The notes below the pieces were generated by a model. The model did no database searches and was not told the origin of the DNA. It saw only the letters and a list, made by a program, of their open reading frames with translations. Shown here piece after piece: positions 10,593-19,973 of a DNA stretch of 64,000 nucleotides. Source of the stretch: Lewinellaceae bacterium (lineage in GTDB: Bacteria; Bacteroidota; Bacteroidia; Chitinophagales; Saprospiraceae); contig JACJYO010000004.1 of the NCBI GenBank assembly GCA_020636075.1, forward strand, positions 124,001-188,000, in the 5' to 3' direction. How positions within the stretch are numbered: position 1 is the first letter of the stretch; every line of letters starts with the position of its first letter. The position numbers were made by a program, and so were the translations under genes.

Positions 10593-11629
10593 TTGACGCG
10601 CTTTGGTTTGTATTTTGCTTTTTCTAAAAATTGTTGAGCGTTGCGAAGGTTCAATATTTCTTCGAAAGATTCATCGGGGCTGCGTTTTGTGTACGCTTTA
10701 ACAATTTGCCAACCGACCCAGTTGCCGATTTCGCCGGGCGCTTCCTGAAATACATTATCCGCGTTAGGGCTGGGCATCACGATCTTCTGATTTTTACTGT
10801 TAAGCGGCTGATACAGCACGCCCATATCGAGCAACCGGGCCCAAACCTCCTGTTCGTTGACGTAGCAACCCTCCATTTGCGCCTGGGTATACCCCATTTT
10901 CATACTGTCGGGGACTCCCGGCAAAAGTAAGTCCATGAGGTAGAGGATTTTCCCGTTGTTGATCATGTAATCCAGAATTTGTTCACCGGGCGGCGGACCC
11001 ACAATCCGGCTCGACAGTGCCAGGGCAACCTTGGTCGTTATAAATTCTCTGGAAAACTGCCGGCGCAGGTATTGGGGGAAATAATCGGGATTATACCCTG
11101 AAAAATTTTCGCCGAGGAACATGTCGAGACCGATCATGACAAGGCTGTCGTTCACAGCATAGGCATCGCCGATAAACTCGGTGACTGCCGTAACAAAACG
11201 CGGCTGAGGGTGCCTGGGCAAATAATACTGGTAAAATTGCACCATCTGCGTCAGGTCGGCTTTCAGGCTTTTCAAGTCGGGAAAGACGGCCTGACAGGAA
11301 TCGTTGAGTCGCCGTACTTGCGGGGCCGTTACAAAACCTGTGATCGCCTCCAGAGGTGTTTCGTTCGGATTGGTCTGGTCGTGCGCAATTTCAGCGATAA
11401 AGAAGGGTAGGAAGTCGGGATAGTTGGCCGCGAGCTGTTGCAGGCCAGGCTCGAGTTGGGTGGTGTCGAGTGCAAACAGGTCCTGCTCGAAACGTTGGAG
11501 TTGCAGGTTTACCCGAATATGGCTCACGTTGGGTGTTGCGGGGGAATCCGAATCGGTACAGCTGTTCAGGAACAGCGTTAAAATGAAGAAAACGGCACTT
11601 ATCAGAAGGTAATTTGCATTTCTGCCCAT
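10589..11629 (-). CDS. gldB: Gliding-motility lipoprotein GldB
   Basis: 346 aa. Lipoprotein signal with lipobox LNSC at about residue 23 (FFILTLFLNSC). The family-like segments IRVNLQLQRFEQDLFALDT, YPDFLPFF and MEGCYVNEQEVWARLL support GldB. GldB is required for gliding and T9SS function in Bacteroidota. It is the first gene of a two-gene unit with batD. Other gliding genes in this window (gldA, gldF) are about 38 kb away. Confidence 0.88.
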   Translation of the reverse strand: MGRNANYLLISAVFFILTLFLNSCTDSDSPATPNVSHIRVNLQLQRFEQDLFALDTTQLEPGLQQLAANYPDFLPFFIAEIAHDQTNPNETPLEAITGFVTAPQVRRLNDSCQAVFPDLKSLKADLTQMVQFYQYYLPRHPQPRFVTAVTEFIGDAYAVNDSLVMIGLDMFLGENFSGYNPDYFPQYLRRQFSREFITTKVALALSSRIVGPPPGEQILDYMINNGKILYLMDLLLPGVPDSMKMGYTQAQMEGCYVNEQEVWARLLDMGVLYQPLNSKNQKIVMPSPNADNVFQEAPGEIGNWVGWQIVKAYTKRSPDESFEEILNLRNAQQFLEKAKYKPKRVK

Positions 11630-11777
11630 ACTCTAAAAAAATTTCTGCGAATTTAGCGCTGAAAATATCCGTGGCCTGTTTGATTGCATTTGAAGCAGGG
11701 AAACGGGTGTTTGTCAAACCCTGTTTTAAAAATTCAATCGTGCACCCAGCTATTAACGCACAAAAAAACAACACGTT

Positions 11778-12518
11778 ATGAAAAAAATTGCTTTGGCATT
11801 TGGCTTTTTATTTGTGTTTCAGGTATTCGCCTCGGCACAGGAAGAAATCCGTTTTGGTATTCAGGCGAGCCCAACCTGGTCCTGGATGCGTTCCAATGAT
11901 AAATTTCTGGAGAATACCGGGTCAAACTGGGGGCTAAAATTTGGCGTGGTGGGTGAGTATTATTTCACGTACAATTATGCGTTTATGGCCGGCCTGGGTT
12001 TTGGCTTCAATCACGGTGGTACCCTGCTCAACGGATACCAGCAAGGCGCATTTTGGCCAAAAACGGATTTGAGTGACCCCCGGTTGGATACACTCCCTAA
12101 AGATGCAAAACTCCATTACCGGGTTACCTATGTGGAAGTGCCTTTTGGCCTGCGTTTCCGGGGCGGCTCCAATGAAGACTCCCGAATGAAATTTTACGCC
12201 GAGGCGCCCATTTTTACGCTCGGATTTGTGAGTAAGGCCCTGGGCGATATTCGTGGGAATACCCCGGTACAATCTGAAGATGAGAATATTCGGAAGGATG
12301 TCAATGGCTTGTCCCTTTCCTGGGGCATTGGCGCCGGTATCGAGTACGAACTGGCTTCCAATGCAACGGTTGTCGCCGGATTGTATTTTCAACAACAATT
12401 TACCGACCTGACAGACGATAGCGGCTCTGTGTTTGATTCCGGTGCCAATACCTGGAAAAAAGAGGACTCCAAGGGCGCATTCAATGCGCTTTCACTGCGG
12501 TTGGGGTTCTTTTTCTAA
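11778..12518 (+). CDS. Outer-membrane beta-barrel protein (PorT-like)
   Basis: 246 aa. Signal peptide of about 20 residues (KKIALAFGFLFVFQVFASAQ). The mature part alternates aromatic and hydrophobic residues in short strands ending in a terminal Phe (LSLRLGFFF), as in the Bacteroidota PorT/outer-membrane-beta-barrel family. Function unassigned. Monocistronic, ending in the strong terminator at 12541. Divergent from gldB. Confidence 0.8.
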   Translation: MKKIALAFGFLFVFQVFASAQEEIRFGIQASPTWSWMRSNDKFLENTGSNWGLKFGVVGEYYFTYNYAFMAGLGFGFNHGGTLLNGYQQGAFWPKTDLSDPRLDTLPKDAKLHYRVTYVEVPFGLRFRGGSNEDSRMKFYAEAPIFTLGFVSKALGDIRGNTPVQSEDENIRKDVNGLSLSWGIGAGIEYELASNATVVAGLYFQQQFTDLTDDSGSVFDSGANTWKKEDSKGAFNALSLRLGFFF

Positions 12519-12540
12519 GAAATTGATTGTCAGTGTAAAA

Positions 12541-12586
12541 GCCTGCCTTCGCCCCGATGCTTTCGGGGCGAAGGCAGGCTTTTTTT
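12541..12586. terminator. Strong intrinsic terminator between convergent genes
   Basis: A 17-bp G/C-rich stem (12541-12557 with 12563-12579, loop TGCTT) followed by seven T on the plus strand and preceded by AAAA. It serves the barrel gene and probably, in the opposite direction, the ArsR gene whose stop lies at 12585. Confidence 0.9.
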
Positions 12587-12884
12587 ATGGCTTGACCAGT
12601 TTGGCGGCAATTGTTCCGGCCCGAAAAAGCAGGGGTTCGTTGAGCAGGTATTCGACAAATTTTCCCCGGCGTTGCGTGTAAACCAACCCGGCATCGCGCA
12701 AAATGCGCAGGTGCTGGGAAGCCACCGATTGCTCAATTTTCATTTCGGTATAGATCGTCTGCACAGAAGCGGGCTGGTGTGTTTGTAGCAGGTCGATCAT
12801 GCGTAGGCGAAGCGGATGTGCCAGCGCACGCATTAATTCCGTGCAAAAATTGAGCTGTGTGGCGTTGAATTGGATATTGACCAT
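12585..12884 (-). CDS. ArsR-family winged-helix repressor, copy 1
   Basis: 99 aa, almost entirely a winged HTH: ALAHPLRLRMIDLLQ, the recognition region EQSVASQHLRILRDAGLV and the wing QRRGKFVEYLL. It lacks the ELCVCDL-type metal-binding motif of ArsR/SmtB sensors, so it may respond to another signal. It is closely related to the gene at 13091-13429 on the same strand; the two look like an old duplication. Target operator not identified. Confidence 0.85.
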   Translation of the reverse strand: MVNIQFNATQLNFCTELMRALAHPLRLRMIDLLQTHQPASVQTIYTEMKIEQSVASQHLRILRDAGLVYTQRRGKFVEYLLNEPLLFRAGTIAAKLVKP

Positions 12885-13090
12885 AGGGGCAGATTGGTGA
12901 TTAGTCGCTGCTGCTGTGCAAGAACCTGTGTGCTGTAAAATGAACCCTTACATCAGCAAATATGCATTTTTCTGTGCAGCGATTCTTGGGCCGTCCCAAA
13001 AATAAAATACTGCATGCAACCAGCCTGTCTGGTTTGCATGCAGCAAGGTGTGTAAGTACGATTGAAAAAAATCGGATGAAGGAGATCTAA

Positions 13091-13429
13091 TCAAATAGCC
13101 AGTTCTTCCACAAGACGTGAAATTTGGCTGAGTCGTTCGCTATCCAGGGAATAATAGATGTATTTGCCCTGCCGGTCGGTTTTTACCACACCGGCTTTGC
13201 GCAAAATAGCCAGATGTTGGCTTGCCACGCTTTGCTCCAGGCGAAGTTTGATATAAATATCGGTGACCGTCATGCGCTGGTTTTCTTCCAGCAAGTCGAT
13301 CATGCGTTGCCGTAACTTGTGGTTTACGGCCCGTAAAACAAGCACTGCTTTGCGCAATTCAGTGTAGTCGAGCGGAATGTCTTGTTGGCCCCCTTTCAAG
13401 ACAACAGGCTCGCTCTTGGATTTTCTCAT
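13091..13429 (-). CDS. ArsR-family winged-helix repressor, copy 2
   Basis: 112 aa. The N-terminal extension is rich in Lys/Ser. The winged HTH has AVNHKLRQRMIDLLEEN, LEQSVASQHLAILRKAGVV and the wing DRQGKYIYYSL. No cysteine metal site is seen. It shares the IEQ/LEQSVASQHL recognition helix with copy 1, so the two may bind the same operator. About 200 bp separate the genes; no clear element is visible in that gap. Confidence 0.85.
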   Translation of the reverse strand: MRKSKSEPVVLKGGQQDIPLDYTELRKAVLVLRAVNHKLRQRMIDLLEENQRMTVTDIYIKLRLEQSVASQHLAILRKAGVVKTDRQGKYIYYSLDSERLSQISRLVEELAI

Positions 13430-13608
13430 AGAATTTGTTTTAAAATATCAAAAAACCATATGTCAAGTTACGATTATGTTTCCAAAACTGTGCCAGATCA
13501 ATAAGCCACAACGCTGTATTATTTTTTATCTTCAGGCGTAAACTCATTGATTTACAATGCTAAAATAGAGCAAAATTTTCTCAATTTGATATTTTTTATC
13601 ATTTTTTC

Positions 13609-14343
13609 TCAAAATGCCGGCTTGTTGGGTGTTGTAATGTTTGGGCTCTTCATATAAAAAGGTTCAAAATGTGTTATGTTCTGAAAATCATTTTTTTGGA
13701 AAAATTGCTCTGCGAGACCTGCCAAATAGTTTGCCGAACATTTTTTTACAGGGCTAAAAACCACATTCTCGACGATACCGGCGTCTTCTGTTTTTTTTGA
13801 ACCGTTTCCTGAAATTACACACACTGTTTCCGGGTTGTAATCCGGAATTGTGTTTAGAAATTTTTCAAACAATTCGTGTTGCAAGATCAGGGGCTGGGCC
13901 GGTACTGCCACATGCAGTTGGTCATCGTATGCGGCCGTCCATACTTCTTGCCGGCGGGCGTCCAGCATGGGGATCGCAATTACGGAATGCGGGCTCCGAC
14001 TAACCGGCTGGGTTTTGCCATATTCGAGCAGACTGGCTGCGGCAAGGGCTTGCAGGGTATCCACCGCAATGAGCGGCTTGTCGAGTGCAAAACAAATTCC
14101 TTTGGCGGTCGACACGCCTACCCGCAGGGCAGTGTACGAGCCCGGACCCCGGCTTACCGCCACAGCATCGAGGTCGGAAAGTTTAAAGGCCGCTTGGCTG
14201 CAACATTCGGCGATGAGGAGGGTAAGCCGTTCAGCGTGCCGCGCCTGGTCGGGATCTTCAGCCAGGGCAATGGTTTGTCCGTCAACGGCAATTGCAGCGC
14301 CGCAAACCTCGGAGGCAGTTTCAATCAGGAGAATTTTGGCCAT
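13609..14343 (-). CDS. tsaB: tRNA threonylcarbamoyladenosine biosynthesis protein TsaB
   Basis: 244 aa. The N-terminal ASKHA-fold motif ILLIETASEVCGAAIAVDG and the signature AVSRGPGSYTALRVGVSTAK identify TsaB, the non-catalytic partner of TsaD in making t6A37 of tRNA. Cytoplasmic. It is the last gene of a minus-strand run mnmA - OmpA-like - tsaB, so two tRNA-modification genes are grouped. Confidence 0.92.
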   Translation of the reverse strand: MAKILLIETASEVCGAAIAVDGQTIALAEDPDQARHAERLTLLIAECCSQAAFKLSDLDAVAVSRGPGSYTALRVGVSTAKGICFALDKPLIAVDTLQALAAASLLEYGKTQPVSRSPHSVIAIPMLDARRQEVWTAAYDDQLHVAVPAQPLILQHELFEKFLNTIPDYNPETVCVISGNGSKKTEDAGIVENVVFSPVKKCSANYLAGLAEQFFQKNDFQNITHFEPFYMKSPNITTPNKPAF

Positions 14344-14394
14344 GTTTTCAGGCGCAAAGAAAGGGGTTTTGAATGGTTTGCCACATGAAACGCG

Positions 14395-15588
14395 CTATTG
14401 CAAAATGATGCATTCGACACGCCGGTTTTGTTGCCGTCCTGCTTCCGATACATTTTCAGCGACCGGACGGGTTTCGCCAAACGCTTTCCAGTCGAGTCGG
14501 TTTTCCGGGATTCCCTTTTTAACCAGATAGTCAAAAACAGCGCGCGCCCGCCGGGCCGACAGCTCCAGGTTGTATGCTTCCGTACCGACATCATCGGTGT
14601 GCCCGGCGATACCGATACGGATAGCGGGGTATTTCTGCATGAACTCCAGCAATTGGTCAATTTCGGTGTACGCTTCCGCACGCAAATCGGCTTTGCCGGA
14701 GTCAAATAAAACAGCTGCGCTAAAACTTACCCGTTTTTTTGTCAGCAGCGTTTTTTCCAGGCTGGAAGTAGGTTCAGTCGCAGGGCTACGTTCCGGTTCC
14801 GGCGTGACGGATACCTGGTCCAGGCAGATATACGCGGCGCGTTTTATTTTATCAAAAACACTACCTCCCTTATTGTTCCAGGCTGTAATCATGCTATCGC
14901 GCGCCGGGCTCAGACTGTTCGCCGTTTCTGCATCTGAAAAAAAATTGCCAATGAGGAAATATTGAAATGGCTGGTCGGGCACAAAGGTGGCCGATAATTT
15001 CACCCAAGCGCCATCCGTTCGGATCACGTTGCTGAAATTCACCTGAGGCGGATACTGCTTTTCCTGAAGAAATTTGGAGAACAGACTGTGTGTTTTCAGC
15101 GGTCGCATCAAAAAATAAAAACCCAGATTTCCAGCCGTTACCACTTCCACAGGGGTGTTGGATGCATACACGGAGCGCATATGTTCTGTCATAATCTTGG
15201 AATCCTCGCGCACCCAAATTTCAACCCTGTAACGCAAGCCCGGCTGTAGTGGTCGACGCAACTGACCCTGTATGATTTCGTGATAATCGGAGCGTTGACC
15301 AATATCTGCTGCGGGAAGAAAATGAATCAGGCCAACACAAAAATTCCCCTCTTGGCTTTCCGGAAGCCAGGGGCAATCGGAGTTGGCCCGATGCAGGTCT
15401 GGCGTAAGTGCGTTTAGGGTGGTCCAACTTTCAAGGGTTGCATTAAACTCATCAGCCGAATGCATGAATTGGCAGTTGCCCGGGGTAGCCTGGGGCTGCA
15501 ACTGTTCAAACCCCGGGTTAATGACCAGATTCTGGCTGATCAGAAAGCCGGGAAAAAATAAGGCCAAAATGTAAAACCGAATAGCCAC
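14395..15588 (-). CDS. OmpA-family outer-membrane protein with N-terminal carbohydrate-binding-like domain
   Basis: 397 aa. Signal peptide ends near residue 18 (FFPGFLISQN). Residues about 20-260 begin NLVINPGFEQL, a pattern of jelly-roll/CBM-like domains. Residues about 280-397 are an OmpA C-terminal peptidoglycan-binding domain: VLFDSGKADLR, IGIAGHTDDVGTEAYNLELS and the C-terminal RRVECIIL. It probably anchors the outer membrane to the cell wall. It starts 2 bp after the mnmA stop, so it is cotranscribed. Confidence 0.87.
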   Translation of the reverse strand: MAIRFYILALFFPGFLISQNLVINPGFEQLQPQATPGNCQFMHSADEFNATLESWTTLNALTPDLHRANSDCPWLPESQEGNFCVGLIHFLPAADIGQRSDYHEIIQGQLRRPLQPGLRYRVEIWVREDSKIMTEHMRSVYASNTPVEVVTAGNLGFYFLMRPLKTHSLFSKFLQEKQYPPQVNFSNVIRTDGAWVKLSATFVPDQPFQYFLIGNFFSDAETANSLSPARDSMITAWNNKGGSVFDKIKRAAYICLDQVSVTPEPERSPATEPTSSLEKTLLTKKRVSFSAAVLFDSGKADLRAEAYTEIDQLLEFMQKYPAIRIGIAGHTDDVGTEAYNLELSARRARAVFDYLVKKGIPENRLDWKAFGETRPVAENVSEAGRQQNRRVECIILQ

Positions 15589-15590
15589 AA

Positions 15591-16700
15591 CTAGTTCTCC
15601 AGGGAAAGGCTGCCCTGGATAATACCGCCGCCGATGACATCGTCACCTTCGTAAAAGACGGCGCTTTGGCCGGGGGCAATACCTTTCACATTGGCGTGAA
15701 ACTGCACATCAACGCTGTTGCCAACCGAATGCAGGGTGCTAAGCGTACCAGCGTCGCGGTACCGCACCTTGGTTACGGCTTCAAGCCCAGTTTCGGGCAG
15801 ACTACCGTATTTCATCAGGTTGACTTTGCCGGTTAACATGCCGTTGCGGATCAAATCGTCTTCACGGCCCAGGACCACGGTGTTGGTTTCCGGTTGTATT
15901 TCGGTAACGAACATCGGCTCGCCCAAAGCGATGCCCAGGCCTTTACGCTGGCCGATCGTGTAGAACGGGTAGCCCTGATGTTGTCCCAGCACCTTGCCCT
16001 GGGAGTCGACGAAGTTGCCACCGGCTACTTTTTCTTCCAGGCCATCTACGTGGCGTTTCAGAAATCCGCGGTAATCATTGTCGGGCACAAAGCAGATTTC
16101 GTAGCTCTCCGCTTTTTTACTCAGTTCGTCCCAGCCGCGCTCGGCGGCCATTTGTCGCACTTCGGGCTTGGTGAAATTGCCTAGGGGCATGCGTGTGCGG
16201 TTCAGGCATTCCTGGCTCAGGCCCCAAAGCACATACGATTGATCTTTTTGGCGATCCCGGGCGCGGGTTATGTATTTCCGGCCTTCGAGTTCGTTGATGA
16301 TGCCGTAGTGCCCTGTGGCGATAAATTCGCAGTCAAGCAAATCAGCCCGGCGCAACAGGCTGTTCCACTTGATGTGGGTGTTGCAGAGGACGCAAGGGTT
16401 GGGCGTACGACCAGCCATGTACTCGTTGACAAAATCATCGATAACATAGTCGCCGAACTCTTCCCGGATATCCACTATAAAATGATGGAAACCAAGCTTG
16501 ACCGCCACCTGACGGGCATCGTTGATGCTGTCGAGTGAGCAGCAGCCTGTTTCTTTTTTGGAACCGCCGGAGGTGGCGTAATCCCAGGTTTTCATGGTGA
16601 CACCAATGACCTCCCAACCTTCTTCGTGCAGAAGAACAGCCGTAATCGTGCTATCGATGCCGCCCGACATGGCGACGAGGGCTTTGCCACGCTTTGACAT
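15591..16700 (-). CDS. mnmA: tRNA-specific 2-thiouridylase MnmA
   Basis: 369 aa, usual family length. The PP-loop SGGIDSTITAVLL activates U34 of tRNA(Glu, Gln, Lys) by adenylation. The two catalytic cysteines are visible in TPNPCVLCN and in YEICFVPDNDYRGFL. Cytoplasmic sulfur transfer to wobble uridine. It heads a run with the OmpA-like gene and tsaB. Confidence 0.95.
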   Translation of the reverse strand: MSKRGKALVAMSGGIDSTITAVLLHEEGWEVIGVTMKTWDYATSGGSKKETGCCSLDSINDARQVAVKLGFHHFIVDIREEFGDYVIDDFVNEYMAGRTPNPCVLCNTHIKWNSLLRRADLLDCEFIATGHYGIINELEGRKYITRARDRQKDQSYVLWGLSQECLNRTRMPLGNFTKPEVRQMAAERGWDELSKKAESYEICFVPDNDYRGFLKRHVDGLEEKVAGGNFVDSQGKVLGQHQGYPFYTIGQRKGLGIALGEPMFVTEIQPETNTVVLGREDDLIRNGMLTGKVNLMKYGSLPETGLEAVTKVRYRDAGTLSTLHSVGNSVDVQFHANVKGIAPGQSAVFYEGDDVIGGGIIQGSLSLEN

Positions 16701-16725
16701 AGGTTTTTGTTTTTTTTACTGTGAA

Positions 16726-16904
16726 GGCTCGGAGAATCTGGAAATCAAGTTCCAGGCAACAGAGAGGGTGTGCAACTTTTCAAATTTCAAACTGAACTTT
16801 TCAAATTTGACTTTCAAGAAACTTTTCAAACCAAGATTGTTGCTCAAAAAGTCAAAAGTTTAATTTGAAAAGATCAATTTGAAAAGTTGCACACCCTCCG
16901 AGCC
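16726..16904. repeat. A/T-rich long inverted repeat
   Basis: Outer arms GGCTCGGAG (16726-16734) and CTCCGAGCC (16896-16904). An inner perfect 23-bp pair lies at 16764-16786 and 16876-16898 and contains GTGTGCAACTTTTCAAATT. The interior repeats TTTTCAAATTT and AATTTGAAAAG units. It lies between the divergently placed ends of mnmA and the thioredoxin gene; a related element is at 30214-30337. Confidence 0.8.
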
Positions 16905-16957
16905 TCCATGGTGTGTTTTTTCTCTAAACAACTTCCGGGTGTACACAGTTCAACAAA

Positions 16958-18130
16958 CTACTTCTCTTCCAGGCCTTGCAGGAAGTATTCCACTTTCCCA
17001 TCCATGCCTTTGTCTTCGCTTGTAGCTGCTTCGCGGGCTTTTTGAGCAGCAGCGCGAGCCTTGCTTTGTTCACCCTGGCGTTTGTACACTTCGGCCAGTG
17101 TCAGGTAATACTCGGAAAGGCCACCGTTCTCCGCTGCTGTTTTGGCATACTTCTCTGCTTGCTTCAGCACCTGGGGCTCTTTTGGAAAGGCGCGCAGCAT
17201 TTTGACCACGAGGTCGTGCAAGAGCGCGGCGTTGTTTTTAACTTCCTTTTTTTGATAACTCTGAACGGTTTTCAGGTATTTTTTTGGATCGTTGGTTGTG
17301 GCGTAAAAATCCATTTCCGCCTCGGTGGCAAACTCCGTAGCGCGGCCGGGAAGCCCTGCTTCCATTTTGCTTTTGGCTTCTTCCAGCAGGCGCTCGCTGC
17401 GAAATTCAACGGCTTTTTTAACCGTGTTTTGGCAGGCCAGGCTGATCCGTGTTTCCACAGCTTCTTTGCCTTCCAGCGCTGTGATCTTATCGCGATGCTC
17501 CAGCAGCAAGTCAAAAACCCGGCTGTCGGCCTCAATAGCGCCTTCCAGAATAAACCGAAGGTTCTCAGGGGTTGTCAGATCAGACTGCGTGCTCAGGTAG
17601 TCATTGGTAATTTTCAATGAGGGTTTGTTGGCGCGGTTCAGCGCGCGAACGTAGTTCAGCAGGAACTCCGGGTCGCGATTGCCCTCTGCGTATTCCTTTT
17701 CAAAATCTTTCGATGTATCCTGTTTGCCGGTGGCTTTTTGGCCGAAGGCAATTATACCGTCGGTGTTCATTGCGCCAACCTGCTTGAGCACGACCTTCCC
17801 TTCGGCATCTAGGATCATCAGGGTGGGATATGCCCGCACGGGGTACTGGCTGGCAAACGCGCTGTTTTCCGGCTTTTCCATGTCAATTTTCAGGTTAATA
17901 AAATTGGCATTGAAATAGTCACCCACTTTTGAGTCGGGGAAAACCTGCGCAGCCATGCGTTTGCAAGGGCCACACCAGGAGGCAAAGGCGTCTACGAAAA
18001 TTAATTTTTGTTCGGCTTTGGCCTTTTCCTGCGCTTCAGCCCAGGTGCCGTGAAAAAAATCAATACCCTGAGCCGGCAAAACGGCGGAACAACACAGGGC
18101 AATGAAGGCGGCGAGCATGTATTTATTCAT
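16958..18130 (-). CDS. Thioredoxin-family protein with C-terminal helical-repeat region
   Basis: 390 aa. Signal peptide residues 1-21 (AALCCSAVLPAQG region). Residues about 25-140 are a thioredoxin domain with CGPC in DAFASWCGPCKRMAAQVF and the cis-Pro region VRAYPTLMILD. The remaining 250 residues are helical and charged, with TPR-like motifs at the end (YYLTLAEVYKRQGEQSKARAAA). A periplasmic disulfide reductase or isomerase role is likely. No operon partner. Confidence 0.85.
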   Translation of the reverse strand: MNKYMLAAFIALCCSAVLPAQGIDFFHGTWAEAQEKAKAEQKLIFVDAFASWCGPCKRMAAQVFPDSKVGDYFNANFINLKIDMEKPENSAFASQYPVRAYPTLMILDAEGKVVLKQVGAMNTDGIIAFGQKATGKQDTSKDFEKEYAEGNRDPEFLLNYVRALNRANKPSLKITNDYLSTQSDLTTPENLRFILEGAIEADSRVFDLLLEHRDKITALEGKEAVETRISLACQNTVKKAVEFRSERLLEEAKSKMEAGLPGRATEFATEAEMDFYATTNDPKKYLKTVQSYQKKEVKNNAALLHDLVVKMLRAFPKEPQVLKQAEKYAKTAAENGGLSEYYLTLAEVYKRQGEQSKARAAAQKAREAATSEDKGMDGKVEYFLQGLEEK

Positions 18131-18214
18131 GAGTGGGACGGTATTTAGTTAAAACGGCTGCAAAAATACGGGAAAATTAACGTTCAGGTGGGCCCTTAAG
18201 TTGCAAACAGCGGG

Positions 18215-18940
18215 TTAATGGTCCAGGACCATCTCCAAAACCGCCGGTGTGTTTATTTCCGAAAAACCCGGCACATGCAGCTGGTAAAACTGCAAAAGGC
18301 TGCGCAGAAATGCCTTGCGCTCCGGGCGGCTGAGCGACACTTCATGGCATTGCTCCAGCGGGCTGTTCAATAAGTTGAGCAAGGGTGCTGTTTGTTCGGG
18401 CTCGAGGTATAGCGTGTGTGGCGGAGTTTCTTCCAAAAAAACGCCCTCCTGCAGGTCGAAAAAAACAGCGCCAGTTGCGTCGCCTTCTGGTTGGAAACCC
18501 AGAAAGCCGGATAAATGCAGCAAAAAATGAAGGTGCAGGTTTGCAATGGGCTGCGCGGTGCTGTCGAGCCAGTGCAACTGCTCAAGCAAAAAATCAAAGA
18601 GCTGGGGATTTTCTTCTCCTGCGTGAATGCTTTTCTGGCATACTTCGGCCATGAAAAGTGCGATAGCGCCCCGTTTTATATCGAAGGGGATTTGCTGGAA
18701 AATTTCACTGGCGCGCATTTCCTTTAGGCGGTTCAGGTGCCCGTCGGCATCGCGGAAATAGGCAACCAGGTCGACAACCATCATCGGTTGGAACAAGCTG
18801 AACGGCATACGCGATTTGGCCGTGCGCACACTTCCTCCGATAAAAGCCCGTAGGCCTTTGTCTTCGGTGAAAATGTCGGCGATCACGCTGGTTTCACCGT
18901 ATTTGATGCTGCGAAATATGATGCCACGGGTATGGAGCAT
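18215..18940 (-). CDS. recO: DNA repair protein RecO
   Basis: 241 aa. The N-terminal OB-fold begins TRGIIFRSIKYGETSVIADIFTEDKG, typical of RecO; the helical C-terminal part follows. No zinc-cysteine cluster is seen, as is common in Bacteroidota RecO. It acts with RecR and RecF in loading RecA at gaps. Cytoplasmic, apparently monocistronic. Confidence 0.9.
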   Translation of the reverse strand: MLHTRGIIFRSIKYGETSVIADIFTEDKGLRAFIGGSVRTAKSRMPFSLFQPMMVVDLVAYFRDADGHLNRLKEMRASEIFQQIPFDIKRGAIALFMAEVCQKSIHAGEENPQLFDFLLEQLHWLDSTAQPIANLHLHFLLHLSGFLGFQPEGDATGAVFFDLQEGVFLEETPPHTLYLEPEQTAPLLNLLNSPLEQCHEVSLSRPERKAFLRSLLQFYQLHVPGFSEINTPAVLEMVLDH

Positions 18941-18967
18941 AAAAAAGATTTGCGATTTGGGATTTAC

Positions 18968-19028
18968 GATTTAGGCAATCCTGAAAATCATGTTGATCCT
19001 GTCCAAAAAAGAAAAAAATCTGTCTCCA
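18968..19028. repeat. Isolated end-fragment of the MITE-like repeat
   Basis: The sequence around CCTGAAAATCATGTTGATCC and ATCCTGTCCAAAAAAG...ATCTGTCTCC matches the right outer part of copy 1 (8768-8810) with a few changes. No core or second end is present. Confidence 0.6.
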
Positions 19029-19050
19029 TAAACATTGGCCACAACCCGGA

Positions 19051-19872
19051 TTATTTAAAAATCCGGTCAAATCGTACTGCCAGTTCCGGTAATACGACGC
19101 GAAATTGTTCGGGAAAAATAAAATAATGGTGAATGGCAACGGGGAGGGCCGGTAAATCACTAAGACCAACGACCGATTCGACATGCTGGCGCGACATCTG
19201 GCTGCTGATTTGGAGCTTTTCCCAAATGGCATCGTCAGTCAGGCTGGGCCAGTCAATTTGCGGGTTGAGTAGCACAAATGCTTTGGCATACTCATGCATG
19301 CCGATATTGTAGTATTTCGTCGGTTCAATACAGGCCAGCATGAGCTGCTGTGCCGAAAACAACAGACAACTGTCTGCTTCGTACAACTCGGAGGCGTGCA
19401 CAAAATCGTATTCCGGCGTAGGGAAGGGATAGGGGTAGACGATTACCTTTTCAAATTTTTCAAACAAATAATCAGTCCGGTTGAAGGTCAATGTCACAGC
19501 TTGCGCTGCAAGGGCCATTTGAACATCCAGGGGTACTGTTTCATCGGGCCAGGCCATCGGTGTCCAGTCAGTCGCCATCATGAAAAGCGCAGTGCGGTTG
19601 CGAAAACGCTGCTTGTCCGTTTTTTTTAAGCCTTGGTAAAAAGCATTGTTACGCTCCAGCAAATCCTGCAGGCCAGTCGGCAGCACAGGTGGTCGACGGC
19701 TGTACCACCACCAGTTTATTTGCGGGCTGAACACGTAAATTAAAGTAGCCATCACCACAAACGGAATAATCCAGGGGGCCAGGTAGCTGTCCTTCGTCCA
19801 GGTCAGGTACAGAAAAAAAAGCGCGCCGCCGATAAATGGGGCTGCAATGAAATTGGCAAAACTTTGACGCAT
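19051..19872 (-). CDS. MtfA/M90-like zinc peptidase family protein with altered active site
   Basis: 273 aa. Two hydrophobic segments at about residues 10-25 and 30-48 suggest membrane anchoring. The rest resembles the MtfA (DgsA anti-repressor, peptidase M90) family: a central helix with NIGMHEYAKAFVLLNP where the family has HEFAH. Only HEY-A-K remains, so the second zinc His is Lys. It is therefore probably inactive as a zinc peptidase, unless another residue substitutes. Family assignment is from motif layout only. Confidence 0.6.
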   Translation of the reverse strand: MRQSFANFIAAPFIGGALFFLYLTWTKDSYLAPWIIPFVVMATLIYVFSPQINWWWYSRRPPVLPTGLQDLLERNNAFYQGLKKTDKQRFRNRTALFMMATDWTPMAWPDETVPLDVQMALAAQAVTLTFNRTDYLFEKFEKVIVYPYPFPTPEYDFVHASELYEADSCLLFSAQQLMLACIEPTKYYNIGMHEYAKAFVLLNPQIDWPSLTDDAIWEKLQISSQMSRQHVESVVGLSDLPALPVAIHHYFIFPEQFRVVLPELAVRFDRIFK

Positions 19873-19973
19873 ATTCGGACAAAAATACGGTACAGGGAAC
19901 GATTTCGGCTGCGATTAAATTTTTGTCTGTAAAAAATTGTGGAGAAATTCTTTCAATTTGAAATTGCTCCGTT

